64,000 bases of DNA from Methanobrevibacter gottschalkii DSM 11977 (GCF_003814835.1 NZ_RKRG01000001.1:124001-188000); one strand, 5' to 3'; positions 9,323-19,170 are shown, counted from the stretch's first letter. Notes: generated by a model not told the origin, from the sequence alone. A program made the numbers and translations.

Positions 9323-10459
9323 ATGGAATGTTATTATCATCCTGAAAAAGAAAGTACAGCTAATTGTGCAATATGTGGAAAATCTGTTTGTGGAGAATGT
9401 AGTTTAGAAATTGCAGGTAAAGTTTACTGTAAAGAATGTTTAGAGAAAATTGTAGGTCTTGGAATTCAAAATAATATTCCGGAAGAAAATAAATCTGATG
9501 AACAAAACCCAATCGTAACAGAATCACCTGAAGTTAATGCTCAAAGTGTAGATGATAATATATACCAACCACAAGAGGAAACAGATTTTGAGATACCATA
9601 TACTCCTCAAGAGGAAGTTCCTTCAAAGGAATTTAAAGGAATAAGTGATGATTCACCATACAATATAAAAGAAAATATCGAATATACTGGAGGACTTGAA
9701 TCATCTTACACAATAGATTCCGATATTTATCAAAAACCTCAAGTAGAACAACAACCACAAGTTGCTCAAAATGAATTAGACATAAAACAACCAACATTGA
9801 ATTCAATGAACAAGGATGATTTTATATATCCTGATCATGATTATGAACCACCAACAACTAGTGCCAGACAAGAATTAGAAGATAAATATGAAAAATATCT
9901 TGATGATTTGTACTTCGATGAAAATGAAGTTCCATTAGGCGAACAATTAGCAAAAGATGAAGCCCAATACGGATCATTAACTAGAAAAGAATATGCTTCT
10001 AAACCTAAAAACATTGTTGAACCACAAATACCAACTCAAAAAGATGAACCAATAATAGAAACCCCCGAAGAAATGGAAGCAAGAATTAGAGCTGAAATTT
10101 TAAAAGAACAAGGATTAATGACAGATACACAAAGCATTGATTCAACTCTTAAAGAAGAATTAGAATCCAGTAAAGGTAAAAAACTCTTTGGTTTAAGAAG
10201 GAACAAAAATAATGAAGAGGAATTAATAACTGCAAGTGAAGATAAAAACATCCATAATTTAAATTATAAAGACGAAAAAGAACCAATGGGTGTTGTCGAC
10301 ATATTATTAACAATAATTTTAGTTATTGTAATATTAATTGTAATATACTACATCGTTTACTTATTCTTATTAAGTTCAACTTATCCAACATTTATGGATG
10401 CAGTATTTGCGATTAGAAATCCGCAAAATGTAATTAATAGTATTTTAACACAATTATAA
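9323..10459 (+). CDS. B-box-type zinc-finger membrane protein, function unknown
   Basis: 378 residues. The N-terminal 40 residues form a compact zinc-binding module with Cys3, His6, Cys15, Cys18, Cys23, Cys26, Cys36 and Cys39 (CAICGKSVCGECSLEIAG), like a B-box finger. Residues 45-320 are acidic, Pro/Glu/Gln-rich and probably disordered, with a charged helical segment (EEMEARIRAEILKEQG). A single strongly hydrophobic helix at about 325-350 anchors the protein, leaving about 28 residues after it. The soluble part is probably cytoplasmic. B-box modules usually mediate protein contacts. I do not know a function. The stop codon overlaps the convergent neighbour by 6 bases, and a 10-bp hairpin plus T-run follows. 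Confidence 0.75.
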   Translation: MECYYHPEKESTANCAICGKSVCGECSLEIAGKVYCKECLEKIVGLGIQNNIPEENKSDEQNPIVTESPEVNAQSVDDNIYQPQEETDFEIPYTPQEEVPSKEFKGISDDSPYNIKENIEYTGGLESSYTIDSDIYQKPQVEQQPQVAQNELDIKQPTLNSMNKDDFIYPDHDYEPPTTSARQELEDKYEKYLDDLYFDENEVPLGEQLAKDEAQYGSLTRKEYASKPKNIVEPQIPTQKDEPIIETPEEMEARIRAEILKEQGLMTDTQSIDSTLKEELESSKGKKLFGLRRNKNNEEELITASEDKNIHNLNYKDEKEPMGVVDILLTIILVIVILIVIYYIVYLFLLSSTYPTFMDAVFAIRNPQNVINSILTQL

Positions 10460-11536
10460 TAATGAAATATTTTCATTATTTACTTTTTTTATGAATTTTT
10501 CCAGAATTTCTTTATTTCTATAACCTAAAACCCTAATATTTGATGGATATTTTTCAATATATTTAGAAATAATTTTTTTAGGAATGGGATTTTCTAAAAT
10601 ACTTAAAACTCTTTGGTGAAAATGAGATGAAAATCCATGTAAAATCACTTTTTCCAATTCATCCAAATTCTCATAAGGTTTATTATTAACAATATTTTTA
10701 GCCAGTTTTTCATTAAATAAGTTTAATGCAGATAATTCTTCAAAATTAAATGTATTGGCAGTATCCAAGATTGATTCAACATCACGAATTCCATAAATTA
10801 TTGAATTATTTTTGATTTCTCTTTTTAAAACTTCAATAGTTTCTGAAGGCATCATATTTAAAACATTATCAAAATTATCTTTTTGAATACTTTCACGAAT
10901 TAAAGTTCCGCTTACACCTTCAATTCTTTTAACAAAAATAAATTTATTTGTATAATCAAATCCTATTTTACTTAAAGAATTTGAAAATGATGTTATAACA
11001 TAATTATCCTCTTCAAGTTTATCATTTAAAATAGTCTCATGAGCCGTTTTGTCTACAATTTTATAAGGTTTTGGAGCTATATGATGTCCTAAATTTATCC
11101 TTTTTAAAATTTCATCAAAACCTTCTTTTGGTTTGTATCCTCTTGGAATATAATCTGTGTTTAATGATTTAAACATCTTACAAAGACATAATGAATACTG
11201 ACCAGACCCCATAATACCCATTGGTGGACCTTCAACAACAATATCCGCTCCAACTGAAATTGCGATCTCTGCCCTAATTTCTCTTGGTAATATATATGGA
11301 ATACCTCTACCACTTCTTTCAAATAGTCCAGGTACAATAGCAACAAATAATGAATCAGGAAACATATGTTTTGCAGTTTTCATACAATGAAAATGACCAT
11401 TATGTAAAGGATTATATTCAGTGAAATCTGCTATCAAATTCATATCTGAAGAAGTATCTGAATTATTACATTCCATCTCAACATCACTGAAAAATAATTC
11501 CTTATCTCTTTTGAGAATATCTAAAACTTGGGACAT
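10454..11536 (-). CDS. HIGH-family nucleotidyltransferase, TmcAL-like
   Basis: 360 residues. Residues 32-48 read LIADFTEYNPLHNGH, the nucleotidyltransferase HIGH motif in the form used by TmcAL (bacterial GLIVEYNPFHNGH). TmcAL activates acetate with ATP to acetylate C34 of elongator tRNA-Met. A second signature, EGVSGTLIRESI (about 215-226), matches the ISGTxIR nucleotide-binding motif. The C-terminal part is helical and ends in a segment resembling the RNA-binding half of TmcAL. Whether this archaeal relative acts on tRNA or on a small molecule such as NMN is not decidable here. The N-terminal 30 residues are extra. It is convergent with, and overlaps by 6 bases, the zinc-finger gene. Confidence 0.7.
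   Translation of the reverse strand: MSQVLDILKRDKELFFSDVEMECNNSDTSSDMNLIADFTEYNPLHNGHFHCMKTAKHMFPDSLFVAIVPGLFERSGRGIPYILPREIRAEIAISVGADIVVEGPPMGIMGSGQYSLCLCKMFKSLNTDYIPRGYKPKEGFDEILKRINLGHHIAPKPYKIVDKTAHETILNDKLEEDNYVITSFSNSLSKIGFDYTNKFIFVKRIEGVSGTLIRESIQKDNFDNVLNMMPSETIEVLKREIKNNSIIYGIRDVESILDTANTFNFEELSALNLFNEKLAKNIVNNKPYENLDELEKVILHGFSSHFHQRVLSILENPIPKKIISKYIEKYPSNIRVLGYRNKEILEKFIKKVNNENISLL
10458..10480 (+). terminator. Hairpin plus T-run after the zinc-finger gene
   Basis: A perfect 10-bp inverted repeat (AATAATGAAA at 10458-10467 and TTTCATTATT at 10471-10480) has a 3-base loop. It is followed by tacttttttt, starting right at the stop codon of the plus-strand gene. It also forms the last codons of the convergent minus-strand gene. 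Confidence 0.65.
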
Positions 11537-11626
11537 GAAAATAAATATAACTTTTAGATTAAAAAAACTTATGATTTAAAAATATAAAAAAACAAATATG
11601 AAATCAATAATCATAGGAGATTAACA

Positions 11627-12883
11627 ATGGATTTAGTAATTAAAAATTGTAAACTAGTTAATAAAATTGGAGAGTATTCAATTAAAGTAGAAAATGGTAA
11701 AATAACAAAAATATCAAAAACACCACTAAAAGCAGATAAAGTAATTGATATTAAAAGCAACTATATAATGCCTGGTTTTATTGACCCCCATATCCATTTT
11801 AGAGATCCCGGATTAACTCAAAAAGAAGACTTTAAAACAGGAAGCAAAAGTGCTGCAAATGGAGGATTTACAACTGTGATTGATATGCCAAACACCATCC
11901 CTAAAACAAACACCTATGAAGCACTTAAAGAAAAAATTGAAATTGCAAAAAAGAAATCCGTTGTTAATTTTGAGCTTCAAGCAGGACCTAATAATCTTGA
12001 AGAAATGAAAAAGATGATAAAATTGAATCCTATTTCTTTCAAGATATTTATGGATTTAGAAAACGATGAAAGTTTAGAAGAGATATTTAAAAATTTATCA
12101 ATATTAAAAGAAAATACAAAATATAATGGTCTTGTTGCAGTACATTGTGAAAAAAAATCCATTGTTGAAAATGAAACTGCAAAATTAAAAGAAAAGAAAG
12201 AAAATATTCCTATTGATTATACTTATGCTAGACCTACAACAAGTGAAGACGCATCTGTAATACAATCTATTGAACTTGCAAAAAAAAATGATTTAAAATT
12301 ACACATATGCCATTTAAGTTCAGCTAAATCATTGCATATAGCAAAAAATGCAAGTAAAAATATGGATGTAACATGGGAATTCACACCACATCATTTATTA
12401 TTAGATAACACCGCCTACAATACATATGGAACATTCATAAAAACAAATCCTCCATTAAGACCAAAAAATGAAAGCGTAAGGATAGAGGATTTAGATGAAA
12501 CTTCAATAATAGGAACTGATCATGCACCACATAAAATCGAAGATAAAACAAAAGGAGTTTGGAATTCATCACCAGGAATACCAAATTTAGAAACTGTTGT
12601 ACCATTAATATTAACTGAAGTAAATAAAGGAAATATTAAGTTAGATATAATTCCAAAAATATTTTCTAAAAATGCTGCAATGGCCTATGGACTTAAAAAT
12701 AAAGGGGAAATAGCTATTGGAAAAGATGCTGATTTTACAGTAATTGATTTGAGACAAGAAGGTAAATTCAATATAGATGAATTCAAAACAAAAGCAACAT
12801 ATTCTCCATTTGACGGTTGGAATTATATTGGAAAACCAGTAATGACAATAGTAAACGGAAACCCAGTAATGGATAAATTATAA
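11627..12883 (+). CDS. pyrC: Dihydroorotase
   Basis: A 418-residue cyclic amidohydrolase of the long dihydroorotase class. It closes carbamoyl-aspartate to dihydroorotate in pyrimidine synthesis. The metal motif DPHIHFRDPGLTQKEDF (about 53-69), the GGFTTVIDMPNT segment, HCEKK, HICHLSS and the late GTDHAPH motif (about 303-309) are all present. An aggag-type ribosome-binding site lies just upstream of the ATG. Two other pyrimidine genes, pyrK and pyrD, are at 58-60 kb. Insertion-sequence debris begins directly downstream. Confidence 0.93.
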   Translation: MDLVIKNCKLVNKIGEYSIKVENGKITKISKTPLKADKVIDIKSNYIMPGFIDPHIHFRDPGLTQKEDFKTGSKSAANGGFTTVIDMPNTIPKTNTYEALKEKIEIAKKKSVVNFELQAGPNNLEEMKKMIKLNPISFKIFMDLENDESLEEIFKNLSILKENTKYNGLVAVHCEKKSIVENETAKLKEKKENIPIDYTYARPTTSEDASVIQSIELAKKNDLKLHICHLSSAKSLHIAKNASKNMDVTWEFTPHHLLLDNTAYNTYGTFIKTNPPLRPKNESVRIEDLDETSIIGTDHAPHKIEDKTKGVWNSSPGIPNLETVVPLILTEVNKGNIKLDIIPKIFSKNAAMAYGLKNKGEIAIGKDADFTVIDLRQEGKFNIDEFKTKATYSPFDGWNYIGKPVMTIVNGNPVMDKL

Positions 12884-12900
12884 AAAAATATAGTTCCTCT

Positions 12901-13266
12901 TTAAAAATTTATAACATTTTGTTCTAGCCAATTTTCATAAAATGATTTTAATCCAATAATTTCATAGAATTTATCTTTAAATAAGTTTATTAAATTTTTT
13001 GTGGAGTTGTAATTTGTTTTATATGTTATTTTTTTAATTGCTCTCCAAATGTCTCCTATTGGATTTAAATCTGGACAGTATTGTCTTAAAAATATTAAAT
13101 TTATATTTAATATTTCTGCAGCTTTTTGAACCATTTTTGCAGTATGGATCATTGCATTGCCTAAAACAATGTTTATTTTCTTTTCTTTGTGGTGGAATTT
13201 ACATAATGATATTAAAAAGGTATATGCATTTGATTTTTTTAGTTTCTTCGATGTATGATTGGCAAT
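12901..13266 (-). pseudogene. IS630-family transposase remnant (C-terminal DDE domain)
   Basis: The open frame from about 13266 down to 12901 encodes the last part of an IS630/Tc1-type DDE transposase. INIVLGNAMIHTAK matches the second catalytic block (normally vlDNaxxH), and YCPDLNPIGDIWRAIK matches the third (normally PDLNPIExxW). Both catalytic acids are glycine here (D to G and E to G). Each can be explained by one A-to-G change on the coding strand. There is no start region or N-terminal helix-turn-helix domain, and an in-frame stop lies at 13267-13269. This is a dead fragment, not a functional gene. Confidence 0.8.
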
Positions 13267-13320
13267 TTATTGATTGGTATTCAATCATGTTTATTTTTAT
13301 TTTATTCGGAATTTTTGCAA

Positions 13321-13500
13321 TTAAATAGTGCAGATAATAGATATTCCAAATATATGACCCATAAAATCAAAATGCAACGAAAAATGGAAATACCCAAAGC
13401 ACAAAAAATCTACAAATTACGATCAAAAACAGTAGAATTACCATTTTTAATAAAAGCAAATAATTATAACAAAATAAGAATTTTAAAAAAAAGAAAAAAT
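13321..13500 (+). pseudogene. Remnant of a second, unrelated transposase (IS1182/IS4-like C-terminus)
   Basis: The plus-strand frame reads KMEIPKAQKIYKLRSKTVE then LPF and LIKANN. This resembles the C-terminal block of DDE transposases of the IS1182/IS4 group, where the third catalytic Glu sits in Y-x-x-R-x-x-x-V-E-x-x-F. Only about 55 residues are recognisable, with no start and no downstream C-terminus before frame decay into the mvhB 3' region. It lies on the opposite strand to the IS630 fragment, so two different elements have decayed here. Assignment to IS1182 rather than another IS4-type family is tentative. Confidence 0.55.
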
Positions 13501-13501
13501 A

Positions 13502-13521
13502 AGGTGTGTGTTATCACACCT
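13502..13521 (-). terminator. Terminator of the mvh operon
   Basis: The coding-strand stem AGGTGTG/CACACCT (7 bp, loop ATAACA) overlaps the mvhB stop codon. It is followed on the minus strand by tattttttctttttttt (plus positions 13485-13501). A hairpin with a long U-tract at the operon end fits termination. Confidence 0.75.
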
Positions 13522-14755
13522 ATTTGTAGCATAATGCATCTTCAGGACATGCTTCAAGACATTGACCACATAAAGTACAGAATCCTGCAATTGGTAATTT
13601 AGGATTTTCTGTTTTGTGAATCATATCATAAGGACATGCTTCGATACAGTCACCACATTGATTACATTTAGATGGGTTGAATGCAATTCTATCCCTAGCA
13701 ACAGCTTCACCATTAATGGTTACTTCGTATTGTTCAACTTTTAATGCATCATTAGAACATACAGAAGCACAAGCTCCACATCTAATACAACTAGTGAAAG
13801 ATGGTTCAGCATCAGTTTCTACTAAAGCTGGACAGGACATACCAGTTTTGGTAACTACACGAATAGCTTCAGTAGGACATTTGTTAGCACATGCTCCAAT
13901 AAAGTCACATTTTTCTACATCTCTTCCAATACCTTCCGCATCCACAGGTGAACCTTCACCCCATTCAACATCAATTTCTAATGCATTAACAGGACAAAGG
14001 TTTACACATAAACTACATGCTGCACATACACTAGGAATAGCAACAGTTAAACTAGAACTGTTAGCAGCAATGAAATCACCAGGACATGCTTCTACACAAG
14101 TATTACATCCAATACATTTAGCTGAATCGAAAGTAAATGATTTAATTTCTTTTGTACGTTTGATAGGTTTTTTCTCAGCAATGAATATTGCATTCCATGG
14201 ACAAGTTTGGGAACATAATCCACATCTAATACAATCATCATTTACAGTAACTGGACTTCCTACTTCATCAAGAGTGATAGCTCCTACAGGACATGGATCA
14301 ACACAGGTTCCACATCCAACACAATCTTTAATGTATACTGGACCTTTTCCTTTGAGATCTAAGTCATATTCTGCAGGTTCTTTAACACCAGGAACACCAA
14401 TTACATCAACTGGACAAATGTCAACACATTTTTGGCACATTACACAGAAACCTTCAACTTCTTTTAATTTTGTACCAGTGACTTTAATAGTTTCTTGTGG
14501 ACAAACTTCTTCACATTTACCACATTGGTCACATAAAATAGAGTTAAACACTAATCTTGCTTGGGAAATACCTTCAGCAATTTCATATTCTTCTACTTTT
14601 AATGCACCATTAGGACAAACATCAGCACATTTTGGTTCTTCACCACAAGTGTCACAATGTACAATAGCATTAGGTGTTACTTCAATAGCTGAAGTAGGGC
14701 AAGTACCTTGACATGCCCCACATTTAATACAGCCATCATCATTAAATACAATCAT
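13520..14755 (-). CDS. mvhB: Polyferredoxin MvhB
   Basis: A 411-residue chain of tandem ferredoxin-like repeats. I count twelve CxxCxxCxxxCP-type cluster motifs, consistent with six 2[4Fe-4S] units. The second is expanded (CDTCGEEPKCADVCP), and the ninth lacks one of its four usual cysteines (CDFIGACANKCP), so one cluster site may be altered. MvhB is the electron-storing or electron-transferring partner encoded with the F420-non-reducing hydrogenase. It is last in mvhDGAB, 18 bases after mvhA, with a strong aaggggg ribosome-binding site. A large antisense open frame inside it is only a by-product of the cysteine-rich composition. Confidence 0.95.
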   Translation of the reverse strand: MIVFNDDGCIKCGACQGTCPTSAIEVTPNAIVHCDTCGEEPKCADVCPNGALKVEEYEIAEGISQARLVFNSILCDQCGKCEEVCPQETIKVTGTKLKEVEGFCVMCQKCVDICPVDVIGVPGVKEPAEYDLDLKGKGPVYIKDCVGCGTCVDPCPVGAITLDEVGSPVTVNDDCIRCGLCSQTCPWNAIFIAEKKPIKRTKEIKSFTFDSAKCIGCNTCVEACPGDFIAANSSSLTVAIPSVCAACSLCVNLCPVNALEIDVEWGEGSPVDAEGIGRDVEKCDFIGACANKCPTEAIRVVTKTGMSCPALVETDAEPSFTSCIRCGACASVCSNDALKVEQYEVTINGEAVARDRIAFNPSKCNQCGDCIEACPYDMIHKTENPKLPIAGFCTLCGQCLEACPEDALCYK

Positions 14756-14773
14756 TAATAAACCCCCTTAAAT

Positions 14774-16201
14774 TTAGAATTTTTTAATGAGGTTTCCTTC
14801 ACTGTCTACAATATCTACTTCAGCTAATCTCATTTGACTATCCATTGAGTGAGTAGCACAAGATAAACATGGGTCGTAAGCTCTGATAACCATTTCCATC
14901 AAGTTGAAGATTTTGTCATCTACTTCAACACCAGGTTTGATGTAATCTTTAGCAACTTGGTGAATACCCATTTCCATAGCAGGGTTGTTTTGGATTGTAG
15001 CAACAACAATGTTAGCTTTAGTGGTTAATCCATTTTCATCAGATTCGTAATGGTGGATTAAAGTACCACGAGGAGCTTCTACAATACCTACACCTTTACC
15101 TTCAGTTCTTTCTAATTCTTCTGGGAATTTTTGACCAGATAAATCTTCCTCTAATGCAGCAGCAGCACATTCAGCAGATGCTAATAATTCAATGAGTCTA
15201 GCATAGTTGAATAATAATGGTGCTTGTGCATATCCGAAAGCTGAACGGAAGTCTTTAAGAGCATCTCTTGCAAGAGGTGCTTCTTTAGGCATGTCATCAC
15301 AAACATTAATTCTTGATAATGGTGCAACTCTGTAAATACCTTCTGGATAACCTAATTCTTTAATGTATGGGAATTTTAACCAGGAGTAAGGTTTTACATG
15401 CTCAGCAACAATGTCAGTGTACTCTTCATTTCTGTATTCTAAGAGATCACTTCCATCTTTATCTTTGATTTTTACATTACCATTGTATACATCCCAAGTT
15501 CCATCAGGTTTTACAAGACCACAGTGTCTAGTATCTCCAAAATTACCTAATGAAGAAATTAAGTCAATATTTTCTTCAAATACAGGAATAGCTAAATCTA
15601 AAGTAGCTTGTGCTAATTCAACATTTTGTTTAGCTCTGTTGAGTAAATCTTTTTGAGTTTCATCATCTAATTCGGTAGAAATACCACCAGGAGTAGAAGA
15701 AGTAGGGTGAATTGGACGACCACCTATTTTTCTAACCATTTCTAAACCGTTTCTTCTGATATTAATAGCTTGAAGTGCAACTTCAGGCATGTCTTTAATA
15801 ACTTGGAAAACATTTCTAGTTTTTCTGGTTCCGTTAGGAATAATTAAATCTGGTGCAGCTAAGAAGTAGAAATGAAGAGCATGGGAGTGCATGTATGAAC
15901 CCCAGTTCATAATTTCTCTCATTCTGTATGCAGCAGGTAAAATGTCATAATCATCAAATCCAAAAATTTGGTCAACTGCTTTAGCTGCTGCTAAGTGGTG
16001 TTGTACATCACAAATACCACAGATTCTTGGTACGATTCTTGCTAATTCTTCTACAGGACGACCTTGTAAGAATTTTTCGAATCCTCTGAATTCCATAACA
16101 TGTAATCTTGTTTCTTCAACGTTTCCAGCATCATCAAGATGCACGGTAATTTTAGCGTGTCCTTCGATACGAGTAACAGGTTCCATAGTAAGTTTAACCA
16201 T
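14774..16201 (-). CDS. mvhA: F420-non-reducing [NiFe] hydrogenase large subunit MvhA
   Basis: The catalytic subunit (475 residues) binds the NiFe centre through an N-terminal RICGIC motif (Cys61, Cys64) and a C-terminal DPCLSCATH motif (Cys445, Cys448, His451). A 24-residue tail follows His451; in this family such tails are removed by a maturation protease after metal insertion. MvhADG oxidises H2 and passes electrons to HdrABC for flavin-based bifurcation, reducing ferredoxin and CoM-S-S-CoB. The start has an ideal aaaggagg site. It follows mvhG with essentially no gap. Confidence 0.97.
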   Translation of the reverse strand: MVKLTMEPVTRIEGHAKITVHLDDAGNVEETRLHVMEFRGFEKFLQGRPVEELARIVPRICGICDVQHHLAAAKAVDQIFGFDDYDILPAAYRMREIMNWGSYMHSHALHFYFLAAPDLIIPNGTRKTRNVFQVIKDMPEVALQAINIRRNGLEMVRKIGGRPIHPTSSTPGGISTELDDETQKDLLNRAKQNVELAQATLDLAIPVFEENIDLISSLGNFGDTRHCGLVKPDGTWDVYNGNVKIKDKDGSDLLEYRNEEYTDIVAEHVKPYSWLKFPYIKELGYPEGIYRVAPLSRINVCDDMPKEAPLARDALKDFRSAFGYAQAPLLFNYARLIELLASAECAAAALEEDLSGQKFPEELERTEGKGVGIVEAPRGTLIHHYESDENGLTTKANIVVATIQNNPAMEMGIHQVAKDYIKPGVEVDDKIFNLMEMVIRAYDPCLSCATHSMDSQMRLAEVDIVDSEGNLIKKF

Positions 16202-16202
16202 A

Positions 16203-17129
<927 letters not shown>

Positions 17130-17144
17130 ATTCATTCCTCCAAT

Positions 17145-17570
17145 TTATCCTTCAGCATTTAATTGTTTTTTCAATGGAGCTGGACCTAATCCTTTGATTC
17201 TGCTAACCATCATTTTAACAGCTTCAGAGAATTTTTCACCTTCAGATGCGGAAATCCAATCGTGGTGAAGTCTTTCTTTTCCAATTCCCATATCTTCGAC
17301 TAATTTATAAACTAATCTCATTCTACGATCTAATTTATAGTTACCAGCATCATAGTGGCAGTCACCCATGTGACATCCAGCTACAAATACACCATCAGCA
17401 CCTTCTTTAAATGCTTTTAAAATAAATTGTGGGTCAATTCTTCCAGAACACATTACACGAATAACTCTGATATTCGGTGGGTATTGCATACGTGCAGTAC
17501 CTGCTGTGTCTGCTCCTCCATAGGAACACCAGTTGCAACAAAACATTACAATTTTTACATCATCAGCCAT
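17145..17570 (-). CDS. mvhD: F420-non-reducing hydrogenase iron-sulfur subunit MvhD
   Basis: The 141-residue MvhD/FlpD-type [2Fe-2S] protein connects the hydrogenase to HdrA of heterodisulfide reductase. Cysteine motifs are visible: [14 protein letters not shown] near the N-terminus, CSGRID in the middle, and [13 protein letters not shown] (about 82-94). It is first in the operon. A strong gaggaggag ribosome-binding site lies upstream, with a leader of roughly 175 bases before it that contains two inverted repeats. Confidence 0.95.
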   Translation of the reverse strand: MADDVKIVMFCCNWCSYGGADTAGTARMQYPPNIRVIRVMCSGRIDPQFILKAFKEGADGVFVAGCHMGDCHYDAGNYKLDRRMRLVYKLVEDMGIGKERLHHDWISASEGEKFSEAVKMMVSRIKGLGPAPLKKQLNAEG

Positions 17571-17883
17571 AGAGTTTCTCCTCCTCTATAAATATTTCTC
17601 CAATTTAGAAAAACATTTTTGTCATTCTAAATCAATTTTAAACTTTTTTAAAAAATTTTAAAATTTTTTTTAAAGAATACCGTTTAGGTACGCCTTAAAA
17701 ACACAATTTCTGTACGTAATGAGCTAGCTCAGCATTACATTATGTACTGAATAATATATTTCATTTATAATTAATATAAAGGTTACTTAGAGAATAAAGC
17801 CAAAAACTTTATATACTAAAAAAGGTTTTTGGAAAAATGAAAATAAAATTAGAAATAAATAAAAAAAGAAAAACAAGATGGAA
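17571..17883 (-). promoter_or_regulatory. mvh operon promoter and structured leader
   Basis: On the minus strand a TATA-like ctttatattaat (plus 17770-17781) would start transcription near 17748. Just downstream is an imperfect hairpin (arms GTACGTAATG at 17712-17721 and CATTATGTAC at 17738-17747, one mismatch) enclosing the perfect palindrome TGAGCTAGCTCA (17720-17731). Further upstream a second inverted repeat (CCAAAAAC at 17800-17807, GTTTTTGG at 17825-17832) flanks another TATA-like sequence, tttatatact. The second repeat could instead end the suf transcript. Between 17620 and 17680 the leader is nearly pure A/T. Confidence 0.5.
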
Positions 17884-19170
17884 TTACATTCCATCAAGAC
17901 TCATGTCAATCATGTTTTGAGTTTGTTGTGCTAATTCATCAGGAAGGCCAGTGATGTCCATGTTTAAAAATCCTCTAACAATCATGGATTCGGCTTCCTC
18001 TTCAGGTATTCCACGAGATGTTAAATAATTAATTTCATCTTCAGAAATTTTACCCACAGCAGCTTCATGAGACATTTCCAAATTGGTGGAACTAGCTTCA
18101 AGTTCAGGAACTGCATAAATAAAACTGTCATCTGATAAAACTAAACCATGACATTCTAAGTGTCCTTTAACATTAGGAACAATACCTGCTAAATGTCCTC
18201 TAGCATATATTTTAGATTCATCTTGAGCAACTGCTCTTGAAATAACTTCTGCTTTAGCACCTTCAGCATTTAATAATGCTCTAGATCCTACATCAATGAT
18301 GGAATCTTTTTTACCACCTTGAATACTTTGGAAAATAGCACGAGAATTTTTACCATCACAGTATGCAGTAGGGAAAGATTGAATAGTGCTAACAGGACTT
18401 GTTAAAATATAATTATTAATGTAAGTTGAATTATCCTCTAATTTAATACCAGTTCTTGGACGTACTTCTACTTCTTCTGCCCAATTGTGAACCATTGTAA
18501 AAGTAATTTTTGAACCTGGTTTTAAATACATTTCAGAAACACCAACATGCATTGCAGATGAAATGTCATCACCAGTAGCACAACCGGTGATTAAATGTAA
18601 TTCAGAGTTTTCTTCGGCAATTATTACATTATGAGCAGTTTGCATAATATCTGCATCACTAATAAACATGCAAGCTTGAACAGGCATTACTTCTTTAGTG
18701 CTTGGAAGAGATCTAACAAAATAACCGCTTGTAACACCTTCTTCTTTTTCTCTTAATGCAGTTTTAGCAGTGTATTTATCAGCATCTGGCTTAACAACAT
18801 TCCACATATAATCTTCTAACCAGGAATATTTTTCCAATGCTATACCCATATTCATTACTTCAATTGAATCTGAAATGGAATTGTTGGTAAAAATATTACT
18901 TTGATCAACTTGTAAAAATGAACCCGCCCTATTTTCTTCATTAGTGTCAACACCAACTTTTAATAAATCTTTTTTAGTCTGTTTACTTAAATCATCTAAA
19001 TCATCAATCATATCAATTGCATTGATTGTTTCATCAGTAAAATTTTCAATAGTGATATCAGCACCAATTGCTGCTTTTTTATCTTTTGCCCTTTCAGCAT
19101 CTTCATAAACATTGCGCACACTCAACACATCCGTTAAAACCGCTTTTTCTAATATCTTCGAGAATTTCAT
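17884..19170 (-). CDS. sufB: SUF scaffold protein SufB/SufD family
   Basis: The 428-residue beta-helical SufBD protein is the scaffold of the minimal archaeal SUF/SMS system that assembles iron-sulfur clusters with SufC. The C-terminal SufBD core is visible, including SRAVAQDESKIYARGHLAG and a GHLECHGLVLSDDS segment, then ELEASSTNLEMSHEAAVGKI near the end. The longest frame overlaps sufC by 68 bases. The first residues (about 1-17) are probably not translated, because homologues begin near VRNVYEDAERAKDKKA. A GTG at 19119 or TTG at 19125 is then a likelier start. This matters because FeS demand here is high (MvhB, MvhD). Confidence 0.9.
   Translation of the reverse strand: MKFSKILEKAVLTDVLSVRNVYEDAERAKDKKAAIGADITIENFTDETINAIDMIDDLDDLSKQTKKDLLKVGVDTNEENRAGSFLQVDQSNIFTNNSISDSIEVMNMGIALEKYSWLEDYMWNVVKPDADKYTAKTALREKEEGVTSGYFVRSLPSTKEVMPVQACMFISDADIMQTAHNVIIAEENSELHLITGCATGDDISSAMHVGVSEMYLKPGSKITFTMVHNWAEEVEVRPRTGIKLEDNSTYINNYILTSPVSTIQSFPTAYCDGKNSRAIFQSIQGGKKDSIIDVGSRALLNAEGAKAEVISRAVAQDESKIYARGHLAGIVPNVKGHLECHGLVLSDDSFIYAVPELEASSTNLEMSHEAAVGKISEDEINYLTSRGIPEEEAESMIVRGFLNMDITGLPDELAQQTQNMIDMSLDGM

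Noticed and set aside
13038-13328. Plus-strand 96-residue frame in the IS region
   Set aside because: It is the complement of the IS630 transposase fragment and shows only hydrophobic low-complexity sequence.
13677-14711. Long plus-strand open frame (344 codons) opposite mvhB
   Set aside because: It is antisense to twelve cysteine-cluster repeats; the periodic composition of mvhB keeps the opposite frame open. Its peptide has no domain and no ribosome-binding site.
17620-17680. Dense A/T palindromes in the mvh leader as a possible terminator or origin
   Set aside because: They arise from runs of A and T and would be expected by chance in such DNA; no origin-like repeats or cdc6 gene are nearby.
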